The position numbers and the translations under genes are program-made. This document shows positions 1 to 7,797 of a DNA stretch of 55,380 nt, piece after piece. Position 1 is the stretch's first letter, and each line of letters begins with the position of its first letter. The DNA comes from Melghirimyces profundicolus (GTDB lineage Bacteria > Bacillota > Bacilli > Thermoactinomycetales > DSM-45169), in the NCBI RefSeq assembly GCF_003054245.1, contig NZ_QBKR01000024.1, positions 1 to 55,380 on the forward strand. The letters are read 5' to 3'. Below the pieces are notes generated by a model. It made no database searches. It was given only the letters and a program-made list of their open reading frames with translations, and had not been told where the DNA came from.

Positions 1-501
1 TTGGAGATGGCCGCCTGGTGCGATATCCGGATCGCGTCCACCCGTGCCGAATTCGGCTGCCTGGAAAGGAGGTGGAATGTCCCCCTGGTGGACGGCGGCA
101 CCCAGCGCCTGCCACGGATCCTCGGTTGGGGACGGGCGATGGACCTGGTCCTCACCGGGCGGCAGATCGATGCCCGGACGGCTCTGGAATGGGGGCTGGT
201 CACCGAGCTGACGGAACCGGAAGCGCTGCTGCCCCGGGCCCAGGCCCTGGCCGCGCAGATGGCCGCCTATCCCCAGGGATCCCTTCGAACAGACAAGCAA
301 GCGATGATGAGGGGTTGGGGGTCCACCTTGGAAGAGGGGCTGCGGGTGGAATGCCACTTAGGAATGCCTCACGTTAAAAGCGCGGAGACAGAGGGAGGAT
401 TAGCCCGGTTCCAAAAACGCAAAAAAAAAAGGAGGAAAGCTCAGGATGATCGCCGCAGAGTTGATTTATATAAAATGAATTCACAAGGGATATCTGTGTG
501 A
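1..501 (+). CDS. Enoyl-CoA hydratase/isomerase (crotonase family), 5' end outside window
   Basis: C-terminal two thirds of a crotonase-fold protein, cut by the window edge. The opening EMAAWCDIRIAS follows the family's oxyanion-hole glycine stretch, and VPLVDGGTQRLPRILG and VLTGRQIDARTALEWGLV are typical of the family. It would act on a CoA thioester; the substrate cannot be told. The tail after GGLARF is odd: it runs through a tract of ten A (421-430) into a basic, non-family stretch. One base fewer in that tract would end the protein at a TGA overlapping ATG 448, which has AGGAGG just upstream. The last ~25 residues are therefore probably a frameshift product. The gene that would start at 448 is itself broken after about 10 codons. 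Confidence 0.8.
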   Translation: MEMAAWCDIRIASTRAEFGCLERRWNVPLVDGGTQRLPRILGWGRAMDLVLTGRQIDARTALEWGLVTELTEPEALLPRAQALAAQMAAYPQGSLRTDKQAMMRGWGSTLEEGLRVECHLGMPHVKSAETEGGLARFQKRKKKRRKAQDDRRRVDLYKMNSQGISV

Positions 502-616
502 GCCCTTCTTTCAAGGCTTTTGCTTGTACAGCAGAGGCCATTTTCATTTATGTCTCATTAGAATAATCAGCCACCCGTTATTATTTGTGACGTATCCCTG
601 AATAAAGCGAGCAAAG

Positions 617-657
617 ACATTCCGTGAGCGGCTCCTATGGTACTGACGGAATGTTTT
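617..657 (+). terminator. Hairpin with short T tail
   Basis: Arms ACATTCCGT (617-625) and ACGGAATGT (646-654) pair perfectly and are followed by TTTTC. It fits a factor-independent terminator after the crotonase region. The rest of 502-754 holds no gene that I recognise. Confidence 0.6.
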
Positions 658-789
658 CATTGTTACTATGATAGCCCCAAAAGGAAGTATCGCCTTCACT
701 TACCACAAAGTAGATAAACGAATGGATCAACTTTCATCCATGACAGGAAGGTTATCATGTCTTGTAGAAGGGATTGGGGATGATTGGCA

Positions 790-1165
790 GGTATATAAGG
801 TGAGTAAAGGGGTGGGTCCATGTCTCCGTGATATTTCCGTGTAGGTCCAGTGTCGCAATAATCGGTACGTTTCCTACCGATTGACGAATGGACTGCAATA
901 AATCTCCTTCCAGATCTTCGATCCCTTCCACCACTCCGGCACCGTGTAACGCAAGACAAATCGCATCCACCTCTCCCGTTTGCAACAACCCGGTCAGCAG
1001 TTCCCTCTTCATCTCTTCATACGTAAACCGTTCAATCATCCCTGAAGGACAGGCAAAAGCCGAAAACAAGGGAACCAGTTCAACACCGGATGCCTCTCCT
1101 TGGTGAATCATCCCTCCCAAGTAGTCACGCACATCTTCCCACTCAAGACAAGCCCCATTGATCTC
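790..1165 (-). pseudogene. MlrC-like M81 peptidase, N-terminal part, inverted
   Basis: Read on the minus strand this encodes the first domain of an MlrC/M81 family protein: DYLGGMI, GVELVPLFSAFACPSG, ICLALHGAGVVEG and ATLDLHGNITETW. LHGA and DLHGN carry putative metal-site residues of the family. It breaks off after THPFTHLI. The matching continuation, SYPHTDSFDRGVEAIE, lies on the opposite strand from about 1160. The first ~40 residues of the protein are not found. The simplest reading is an inversion of about 370 bp inside a formerly intact gene. An assembly error is the alternative. Confidence 0.7.
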
Positions 1166-2123
1166 GTATCCGCATACCGATTCCTTTGATCGAGGAGTGG
1201 AAGCGATTGAAATAGCCAAAGAGATATTATCCGACTGCTTACGACCTGTGATGTACCTGGAACGGCTACCGATGATCATCCCAACGACGACCACGGATCT
1301 TTCCCCTGCATTACGGAAATGCACCTTTTTTCACGGTTTTCCTTATACCGACACCAGAGATGTGGGTACCTCCGTACTCGTGATGACAAATGACGATCGT
1401 TCTCTGGCGGTTCAAGTTGCCAAAGATGTTTCTCAACAGATATGGAATCGGAAAGAGCAATTCTATCCTTCCTTACCCACGCCAGAGGAGGGCATCCTAG
1501 CGCTTTCAGTCGGGGAAAGTCCCGTTTTAATCAACGAAACGTCCGACAATCCGGGAGCCGGGACTCCGGGGGATGGAACCTATTTATTAAAAGCGATGGT
1601 AGAGGCGAACGTGGAAAACACCTGTTTTGCTTTTATTTACGACCCGGAGGTTGTGAATCAGGCACATAAAGTGGGCGTTGGATCTATGATCCAGGTGGAG
1701 TTGGGTGGAAAAACCGATTCACGCCACGGGAACCCCCTGAAACTCCATGCCTATGTAAAAAGCCTGACCGATGGACGATTTATACGCTCTTCTCCGATGG
1801 GAAAAGGATCCTCTGTCAACTTAGGAAAAACCGTCCGTTTACAAGTGAACAACCTCGATGTCATTGTCTGCTCCATTCGAGCCCAGGTGATGGATGAGCA
1901 GATTTTTCTGTTGCACGGCCTGGATATCCAACAGAAGAAGCTGATTGGGCTGAAATCCAGTCACCATTTTCGGGCTGCATTTAAGCCATTGGTTCAGAAA
2001 ATCATCACGGTCGACTCACCAGGCTTGAGTACCTATCGATTGGACAACTTTAATTATCAAAATATTCGAAGACCTATTTTTCCTCTGGATCCGGATGCCC
2101 ATTATTCTTTTTGGGGGGGTTAA
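1158..2123 (+). pseudogene. MlrC-like M81 peptidase, C-terminal part
   Basis: This open frame carries the rest of the M81/MlrC protein: SYPHTDSFDRGVEAIEIAKE, then FFHGFPYTDTRDVGTSVLVM, then the MlrC C-terminal domain with DNPGAGTPGDGTYLLKAMVE and a large beta-rich region. It has no proper N-terminus because that part lies inverted just upstream. About 20 residues normally found between the PTT motif and FHGFPY also seem to be missing (PTTTTDLSPALRKCTFFHGF). MlrC-type proteins are predicted metallopeptidases, named after microcystin degradation. The gene next to it is a broken PanF-type symporter, so this was probably once an uptake and hydrolysis locus. It is unlikely to make an active enzyme. 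Confidence 0.75.
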
Positions 2124-2125
2124 AA

Positions 2126-2266
2126 GTGAAAATGAGAGCCGTTAAACCGTCTTTCCAAGAGGATCCTCGTTTTCGCCAATGTGAGCGTGAGATGGGGGTA
2201 ACCGTCATCTACTTTTTTGTCACGACCTTATGTTTATGTGGGTTGGTAGCCATGATCGGCTATAAA
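2126..2266 (+). pseudogene. YhdT-like small membrane protein, truncated
   Basis: Starting from GTG 2126 or ATG 2132, with a G-rich ribosome site just upstream, the frame reads KPSFQEDPRFRQCEREM and then one hydrophobic helix (VTVIYFFVTTLCLCGLVAMI). This matches the start of YhdT/DUF997 proteins, which commonly sit directly before the sodium/pantothenate symporter gene panF. After about 45 residues the frame runs out of phase into panF sequence and stops at 2341. A deletion has removed the end of yhdT and the first half of panF. Confidence 0.6.
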
Positions 2267-3035
2267 GATTCCCCACTTCGTCATGTTCGGTGTGGCTGCG
2301 TTGGGTCTTCCACATGCCTCGATTCGTGGCATGACCTATAAGGATAGTAAAACCATGCATCGAGCGATCATCTACAGCTGTACGATTATGGGCCTGTTTA
2401 CTTTTGGACTTACCATTGTGGGACCGATCACCCGAGTTCTCTATCCCAAAGTGGAGGCGGATATGGCGGTCCCCATATTGATACTCGATCTGATGCCCGG
2501 ATGGCTTGCCGGCCTGGTATTAGCCGCTCCTCTTGCGGCGATTATGTCGACGGTTGATTCCATGTTGTTGCTGACCAGCTCCGCAATTGTGAAGGATATC
2601 TATCTGAATTACATCAACCCAAAAGCCAGCGACCGAACCATAATGAAGCTTTCTTATATGACCACCTTACTGATCGGTGTTCTGGTGGTGCTCTTGTCTT
2701 TAACCCCTCCCGATTACGTTCAAATGATTGTTTTGTATGCTGTTGGAGGGCTGGAAGCGACCTTTTTCGCTCCCATTGTTTTTGGGCTTTATTGGAAACG
2801 GGCCAATCATTGGGGAGCCACGGCTTCGATGTTGGTGGGGTTAATCTCGTATATCCTGATTGAAAATGCGGCTCCCAATCCATTTGGTATGTTAACCATC
2901 GTAACCACGCTGGTCTTATCCATTGTGACGATGGTCGTGGTCAGTTTGATGACACGAAAACCATCACAGGATATCTTGGAAAAATTTTGGGGTAAAACAA
3001 TGGTGAAGGAACAGGAAAAAGTGATAAACAAGTAA
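2266..3035 (+). pseudogene. PanF-like sodium:solute symporter, C-terminal half
   Basis: Reads HFVMFGVAALGLPHASIRG, then YKDSKTMHRAIIYS, LAAPLAAIMSTVDSMLLLTS and LYAVGGLEATFFAPIVFGLY, all characteristic of the second half of PanF in the solute:sodium symporter family. About six membrane helices remain. The N-terminal half with the first sodium-site helices is missing because of the deletion that joins it to yhdT. An ATG at 2283 could start translation, but the product would lack half the transporter. It lies downstream of the broken mlrC in the same direction and was probably in the same operon. Confidence 0.75.
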
Positions 3036-3722
3036 TCCTGTAGAATAAACAGATCGAATTCAAGAAGAGCACCAGTAAATATAGAAATAAAATTCGTTGC
3101 AGGAAGGATAGTTGAAGGAAAGAAAGCAAGTCGACCTATGGGTCGGCGTGCTTTCTTACTGTAAGGCGGCAATTGCTGACCTAGGTACACAATTTCTGCG
3201 GACGGAATCCTTGGTCGCCCTTTCGCGGTTGGTTCAGAATGGGATCGGATCCACGCGGTGACAGGGCTGCCCGCCACCCACTACACTGGAGAACTGAAAC
3301 AGTACCTGAAAAAAGGCTGAAAGGAATGCATCCGGTCACTGTGAACAGGTTCAATGTCACAATTGAAATTTGGAACGTCAGTGTATTACTGCAGCCGATG
3401 GTCCACGTTTATTTATATGATGAAGGAAAAGCCAAAAATCTGGTGGAAAAAGATATCCTGGTGTCGAACAAACCGATTGCCACTGTGAGTCGGTCTGTTC
3501 GATCTGGAGAATCAACTTCGGAAGAAGCAAGGGTTGTTCCATTACTCCAACGAAACCTAAGATGTCCGTGGGATGCAGAACGATGTGTTTGAGCGATCGG
3601 CCTGCAGCATTATGACCAGCCTGTCACAAATCATTACGCCAGATACAAAGATAAAGTATCTACAAATGCAGGAGCGGTTTGCCCTGTGGCCGGCTCCTTT
3701 CAAGGAATCGGAATTCACGGTT
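3036..3722. other. Stretch without an intact gene; coding remnants
   Basis: No intact gene. A plus-strand frame ending in TGA at about 3320 reads ADGILGRPFAVGSEWDRIHA and looks like the C-terminus of a lost protein of unknown family. The frame that follows (from about 3327) reads NVSVLLQPMVHVYLYDEGKA and also looks protein-like but ends without a recognisable family. I cannot assign either. The stretch lies between the convergent panF remnant and the NRAMP-like gene and looks like decayed coding DNA. Confidence 0.5.
3121..3157 (+). terminator. Hairpin after the panF remnant
   Basis: GAAAGCA/TGCTTTC and GTCGACC/GGTCGGC arms form a long stem with a four-base loop. The T tail is weak (TTTCTT), so it may be a poor or decayed terminator. 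Confidence 0.5.
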
Positions 3723-4943
3723 TCAACCGGTCCAAAGTTTGGCAATCTCCTGCAGGGAAAACCAACTGGCAATCAGGGTGACGAGCACCGCGACAGCACC
3801 GAAGGCGATCATCCAGGTGGGATGATGGTAGTCGCCGATGATTTTTCGGTTACGCGAAGCCAACAGGATGGCCCCCAGCGTGAGTGGCAAAATCAGAGCG
3901 TTCAGCGCCCCGACGATGATCAAGATGGTGACCGGTTTGCCGACGAGGGCGAAAATAATAGTGGAAAACAGGATGAAGGCGATGATAATCCAATTGTGGT
4001 AGGTCACGATCGACCGATGGAACGACCGCAAGAAGGATACGCTCGTGTAAGCGCTGCCAATGACGGAAGTCAAGGCCGCCGAAAAGAGGACGATCCCGAA
4101 CACTTTGTACCCGATGTCCCCAAGGGCGATTTGGAATACGGAGGCGGCAGGGTTCTTTTGGTCGAGTTGATGACCGGCGGTCACGACACCCAGTACGGCC
4201 AAGAACAGGATGACGCGCATCACGCCCGTGGTCAAAATCCCCAGGTTGGCGGCCCGGCTGACGAAGGAGACGTTTTCTTTCCCCGTGACCCCAGCGTCGA
4301 TCAGGCGGTGGCCGCCCGCGAATGTGATATATCCCCCGACCGTTCCCCCTACGAGAGTGATCATGGGCAGGAGCAGGGTGCCGTAATGATCAGGGGCTAT
4401 TGCTTTGACGAGTGCGTCGCCTGCCGGCGGACTTGTCGTAACCATCACGTAACCTACCATCACCAGCATGACGATCCCCAGGAACTGGGTGACGATGTCC
4501 ATGGCTTTCCCCGCGTCTTTCAAACTAAAGACAATGATCGCGAGAATGCCTGCGATGACCGCTCCCGTGACGGGGGAAATGCCGAACAAGACGTTCAGCC
4601 CCAGGCCCGCACCGGCTACATTCCCAATATTGAAGGCGAGGCCGCCGATCACGATCAGGATGGCGATGAGCGACCCGAGACCTGGAAGGACCATGTTGGC
4701 CACATCTTGGCCTCGCTTCCCCGATACCGACAGGATGCGCCAGATATTGAGCTGCGCCCCGACGTCAATAATCAGAGAGGCCAGGATCGCAAAAGCAAAG
4801 TTGGCCGCAAATTGTTCAGTGAAAACGGTGGTTTGGGTCAGGAATGCGGGCCCGATGGAGGAGGTCGCCATAAGGAAAATGGCCCCCCACAACAACCGTC
4901 GGCGTATTCCCGGCCGGAGATTTGATTGGTTCGGTGACTGCAT
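3723..4943 (-). CDS. NRAMP-related membrane transporter, non-canonical
   Basis: Polytopic membrane protein of about 406 residues with around eleven hydrophobic helices, related to NRAMP metal transporters. The first helix reads SIGPAFLTQTTVFT and lacks the DPGN metal motif; the equivalent of helix 6 reads GGTVGGYITFAGGHRLID and lacks the MPH motif. It is therefore closer to the YcsG-like branch, which in Bacillus sits with 5-oxoprolinase genes, and may not carry Mn or Fe. I prefer the second ATG (4943): AGGAGG is eight bases upstream, against one base for the ATG at 4949. It is the last gene of the operon with DUF2848, nitrilase and GntR genes, so its cargo may be a small organic acid or amide, or a cation needed for the hydrolysis. 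Confidence 0.8.
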   Translation of the reverse strand: MQSPNQSNLRPGIRRRLLWGAIFLMATSSIGPAFLTQTTVFTEQFAANFAFAILASLIIDVGAQLNIWRILSVSGKRGQDVANMVLPGLGSLIAILIVIGGLAFNIGNVAGAGLGLNVLFGISPVTGAVIAGILAIIVFSLKDAGKAMDIVTQFLGIVMLVMVGYVMVTTSPPAGDALVKAIAPDHYGTLLLPMITLVGGTVGGYITFAGGHRLIDAGVTGKENVSFVSRAANLGILTTGVMRVILFLAVLGVVTAGHQLDQKNPAASVFQIALGDIGYKVFGIVLFSAALTSVIGSAYTSVSFLRSFHRSIVTYHNWIIIAFILFSTIIFALVGKPVTILIIVGALNALILPLTLGAILLASRNRKIIGDYHHPTWMIAFGAVAVLVTLIASWFSLQEIAKLWTG

Positions 4944-4969
4944 ATCCATTCCCTCCTGTCTATTGGCTT

Positions 4970-5659
4970 TTATTCAATCGGTTTGGCTAAAACGTCCACT
5001 TCGTATTGATGGCGAATCACGCGGTCGAGTACGGGATCCCGCATTTCAAATTCATATCGATCCGCGAAGGCGAGGGTGTTGGCCACCGTGTTGATCGTTG
5101 CGGAGAAAAACAGATTGCCCTCTTTCGCCACATTCTTTTGTCGGAAAATTTCTTTCCATTGACTCGGGGGCATTAAATCAGCGCAGGTCCCTTTTTGGTA
5201 TAAGACCCGCTCCCCGTTTGCGGTGACCCAGCATTCCAGTTCAAGACGGTCCCAGTGGTCTTTCACGTCTTTAAAACGCCAAACTTGATCGGCGATCACA
5301 TTGGGGTAGGCTTGTTTGGACATGGGGACGCTGTAGGTTTCCAATTTACGGTCGGTATGGTCGCTGCCGACCGTTACGAACAGTTCTCCTTCGGCCCAAA
5401 TGAGGACATATTCGATTTCGCCGCTTGTCTCCCCATGCTGCACTTGGACTCGGTCGGCCACAGTGGGCAGATAGTTGGAGATTGGGTAGAGAGTCGGCGT
5501 GGTTGACGGCACCGGTACGCCCAGCTTGGCCAATTCATCAATGTGCTCCTGTACCTTCGTTTGGTCGCTTCCGGCGTACCCGGCGTTGAATACACGGTTT
5601 ACCGTCACTTCGATGGTTTTTTCGGTTCCTTGCACATTTAGCTTGAGTCGGTTTTTCAA
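4970..5659 (-). CDS. DUF2848 family protein
   Basis: About 229 residues matching DUF2848 from start to end: NAGYAGSDQTKVQEHIDELA, LGVPVPSTTPTLYPIS, TSGEIEYVLIW, VGSDHTDRKLETYSVPMSKQ and VKDHWDRLELECWV. The family has no firm function. It is often found near amidases, hydantoin or carboxylate metabolism genes. The likely start is TTG 5659, with a GGGGGG ribosome site. The gap to the nitrilase gene upstream is 110 bp and to the NRAMP-like gene downstream about 26 bp, so all are probably co-transcribed. The conserved HTD stretch suggests an enzyme active site, but this is inference. Confidence 0.8.
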   Translation of the reverse strand: MKNRLKLNVQGTEKTIEVTVNRVFNAGYAGSDQTKVQEHIDELAKLGVPVPSTTPTLYPISNYLPTVADRVQVQHGETSGEIEYVLIWAEGELFVTVGSDHTDRKLETYSVPMSKQAYPNVIADQVWRFKDVKDHWDRLELECWVTANGERVLYQKGTCADLMPPSQWKEIFRQKNVAKEGNLFFSATINTVANTLAFADRYEFEMRDPVLDRVIRHQYEVDVLAKPIE

Positions 5660-5769
5660 AAGGATTCCCCCCTTTAAAAAATTATTGGAAACGTCAGGAC
5701 TCCATTCGTGGCAATGAGCTCAACAGGCCCGATCAAAAACACCCCTTGCCAAACAGTAAATTACGAAAC

Positions 5770-6555
5770 CTAATAAAGTTCGGGTACCCGGCTGGAGAAG
5801 ACGGGGACGTCTTTTCGGATTTTCGAAACAAGATCGAGGGAGATCTCCGCCCGGAGTGTTTCTTCCCGGTCTTCACTTCCCTGCTCCACGATTTTGCCCC
5901 AAGGATCGATAATCATCGAGGTCCCCGCAAAATCCACGCCGTCATATGAACCGACGCGATTGCAGGAGACGACAAACATCTGGTTTTCGATCGCCCGGGC
6001 CAGTTGGAGGGCGGTCCAGTGATCTTTTCGGGCGGCTGGCCATTCAGCGACGATATGGAGGACCTGGATCCCCTCCAGCGCCAGCTTCCGCACCAGTTCC
6101 GGGAAACGCAAATCGTAGCAGATGATCACCCCCATCTTGACGCCTTCCAGCTCGAATACTTCCGCCTTGTTCTTGCCGCCTGACAAATATTTGGGCTCGT
6201 CCAGCATCGGCACAAGGTGGATTTTGTCGTATTGATGGACGAGGTTTCCGTTTCGGTCCATCACCAGCGCAGTGTTGTAGTAACCTTTTTCTTTTCTGTT
6301 GGCCACCGAGCCGCCGATGATGTGGACATCGTATTCCTTTGCGACCTCCTGTAAAAAGGAGACGGTCGGCTCACCCTGGCGGTCAGCCACTTCATCCAGG
6401 CGGGGTAATGTATAGGCGGTTGTCCACATTTCCGGCAGCACGACAATGTCCGGCTTGCCGTTTTTCACCGTATCATCCAGCCACGCTTTCACTTTTTGGC
6501 GGTTTTGTTCCGGTTCGCCGGCAACGATATCCATTTGGTAGACCGCGTACTTCAT
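5770..6555 (-). CDS. Nitrilase-superfamily carbon-nitrogen hydrolase
   Basis: A 261-residue C-N hydrolase with the complete catalytic set: Glu42 in VVLPEMW, Lys111 in QYDKIHLVP and Cys146 in GVIICYDLRFPE. It would hydrolyse the amide of a small molecule by a cysteine mechanism; the overall form is that of omega-amidase-like branches of the superfamily. The ATG at 6555 directly follows the stop of the GntR gene, with GGAGGTGA inside that gene's end, so the two are translationally coupled. No signal peptide is seen, so it acts in the cytoplasm. With DUF2848 and the NRAMP-like transporter it probably forms a pathway for uptake and breakdown of an amide or nitrogenous acid. Confidence 0.88.
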   Translation of the reverse strand: MKYAVYQMDIVAGEPEQNRQKVKAWLDDTVKNGKPDIVVLPEMWTTAYTLPRLDEVADRQGEPTVSFLQEVAKEYDVHIIGGSVANRKEKGYYNTALVMDRNGNLVHQYDKIHLVPMLDEPKYLSGGKNKAEVFELEGVKMGVIICYDLRFPELVRKLALEGIQVLHIVAEWPAARKDHWTALQLARAIENQMFVVSCNRVGSYDGVDFAGTSMIIDPWGKIVEQGSEDREETLRAEISLDLVSKIRKDVPVFSSRVPELY

Positions 6556-7236
6556 TCAGATCACCTCCGATTGATCATGGATCCAACGAAAGGATCGCTG
6601 GGTGTTTTCCAGATGCTGGACCATCAGCTGTTTGCTCCTGGCACCGTCCTTGTTTCTGACCGCTTCGATGATTTCACGATGTTCGTCGATCACTTCTTCC
6701 ATGCGTCCTTCTTTCATGATGGCCTTGTGGCCGATCAGCCTCGTAAGATTGTATAGTTTGGCAATCATGTTCTCAATCAACCCATAGTTGGCAAATCGGA
6801 TGATGGCTTGGTGGAATTCCAGATCCAGATCGATAAAAGAGATGTCGTCTCCGGCTTCGATCATGTGCTTCTGTTTCGTGACCAATGTTTCCAAGGCGAA
6901 GACATGCTCATCGGTCACCATCTCCAAAAGTTTTCCGATCACTTCACCTTCGATCGCTTTCCGGAGCAAAAATATTTGTTCCACTTCCGATTGGGTAAAT
7001 TCCCTGACTTTCAGCCCCTTTCTCGGAACGGAAACGAGCAGGTCGTCATGGATCAAGTCTTTGATTGCTCCCCGGATCGGCGTGCGGGAGATGTTTAAAG
7101 CATCCGCAAACTCATTCTCCGTATAGTACACACCCGTGGAAAGCTGATTCGAGAGAATCGCCGTTTTCAATTGTCTGTAAGCGGCCTCATGCATCGTCTC
7201 CCTCTTGATGGCCGACCCAATATTGATTCCTGACAT
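6556..7236 (-). CDS. GntR-family regulator, FadR/FCD subfamily
   Basis: 226 residues. Residues about 12-80 form the GntR winged helix (YRQLKTAILSNQLSTG, ENEFADALNISRTPIRGAIK) and about 90-215 the FCD ligand-binding domain (RKAIEGEVIG, DLEFHQAI, DEHREIIEAVRNKD). FCD regulators usually bind a small carboxylate. It is the first gene of the operon, and a perfect 24-bp palindrome lies over its promoter, so autorepression relieved by the pathway substrate is likely. The HutC-type GntR at 45.4 kb belongs to another subfamily. Confidence 0.88.
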   Translation of the reverse strand: MSGINIGSAIKRETMHEAAYRQLKTAILSNQLSTGVYYTENEFADALNISRTPIRGAIKDLIHDDLLVSVPRKGLKVREFTQSEVEQIFLLRKAIEGEVIGKLLEMVTDEHVFALETLVTKQKHMIEAGDDISFIDLDLEFHQAIIRFANYGLIENMIAKLYNLTRLIGHKAIMKEGRMEEVIDEHREIIEAVRNKDGARSKQLMVQHLENTQRSFRWIHDQSEVI

Positions 7237-7255
7237 GTTTACACACCTTTTTAAA

Positions 7256-7292
7256 ATGTATTATGTATACATAATACATGATTCGTAATCAA
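7256..7292 (-). promoter_or_regulatory. Promoter and palindromic operator of the GntR operon
   Basis: Positions 7256-7279 are a perfect 24-bp palindrome with the centre TATGTATACATA, of the kind bound by FadR-type GntR dimers. On the minus strand a -35 box TTGATT (7292-7287) and a -10 box TATACA (7269-7264) are 17 bp apart, and the -10 lies inside the palindrome. Binding would block RNA polymerase directly. Confidence 0.7.
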
Positions 7293-7797
7293 AAGTGAAT
7301 TAATAGTTGGATATTTTGGTCTTAGGAATTATTTCCATAGGGGGCTTTTGGGGTCACCGTACCGAAAAGGGTTTTTCTGCCCCCAAAAACCCCGTGAGCG
7401 CCAATGGGAGCCTGCACAAGGGATTTTGTGGTTATCACTCTTTGGAAGTCGGCTTTATTCTCACGGACATACGTTTTGCCGGAATCTCATCGATAGGGAA
7501 TCACCGTTGCAGGTGGTGGTCAGTTGGCCGGACATGAGAGCTTAGAGAGCCGTCGCTATGTCACTCTTGGGGAAAGGGAACGGCGGCGAGCGATGGAATG
7601 CATCACGGAGGAGCGAGAGGAGTGGCAGTCGTCGATCTTTCCAGATTCCCTGAGGCCCGCCAGAGCAAAGGGAAGAAGCCGGAAGCGGACGGGGCCGACG
7701 GGAGAACCTGGAAAGCCATCTTTCAAAGCAACTTTCGACATAAAAACACTCCAAGTCTTTTTAGGGGTAAATAAAGCAAAATCTATGTCATGGAGGG
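7293..7797. other. Intergenic stretch, no recognisable gene
   Basis: About 500 bp between two gene blocks. A plus-strand open frame from 7524 runs into the 3' end of acoR in antisense and has a composition I cannot link to any family. I see no RNA gene or clear terminator here. Confidence 0.5.

Noticed and set aside
3573-4925. Long plus-strand open frame of 450 codons
   Set aside because: It is the antisense of the NRAMP-like gene; its composition (many Asp, Gln, Arg, His) is typical of an antisense frame, while the minus strand shows clear membrane helices.
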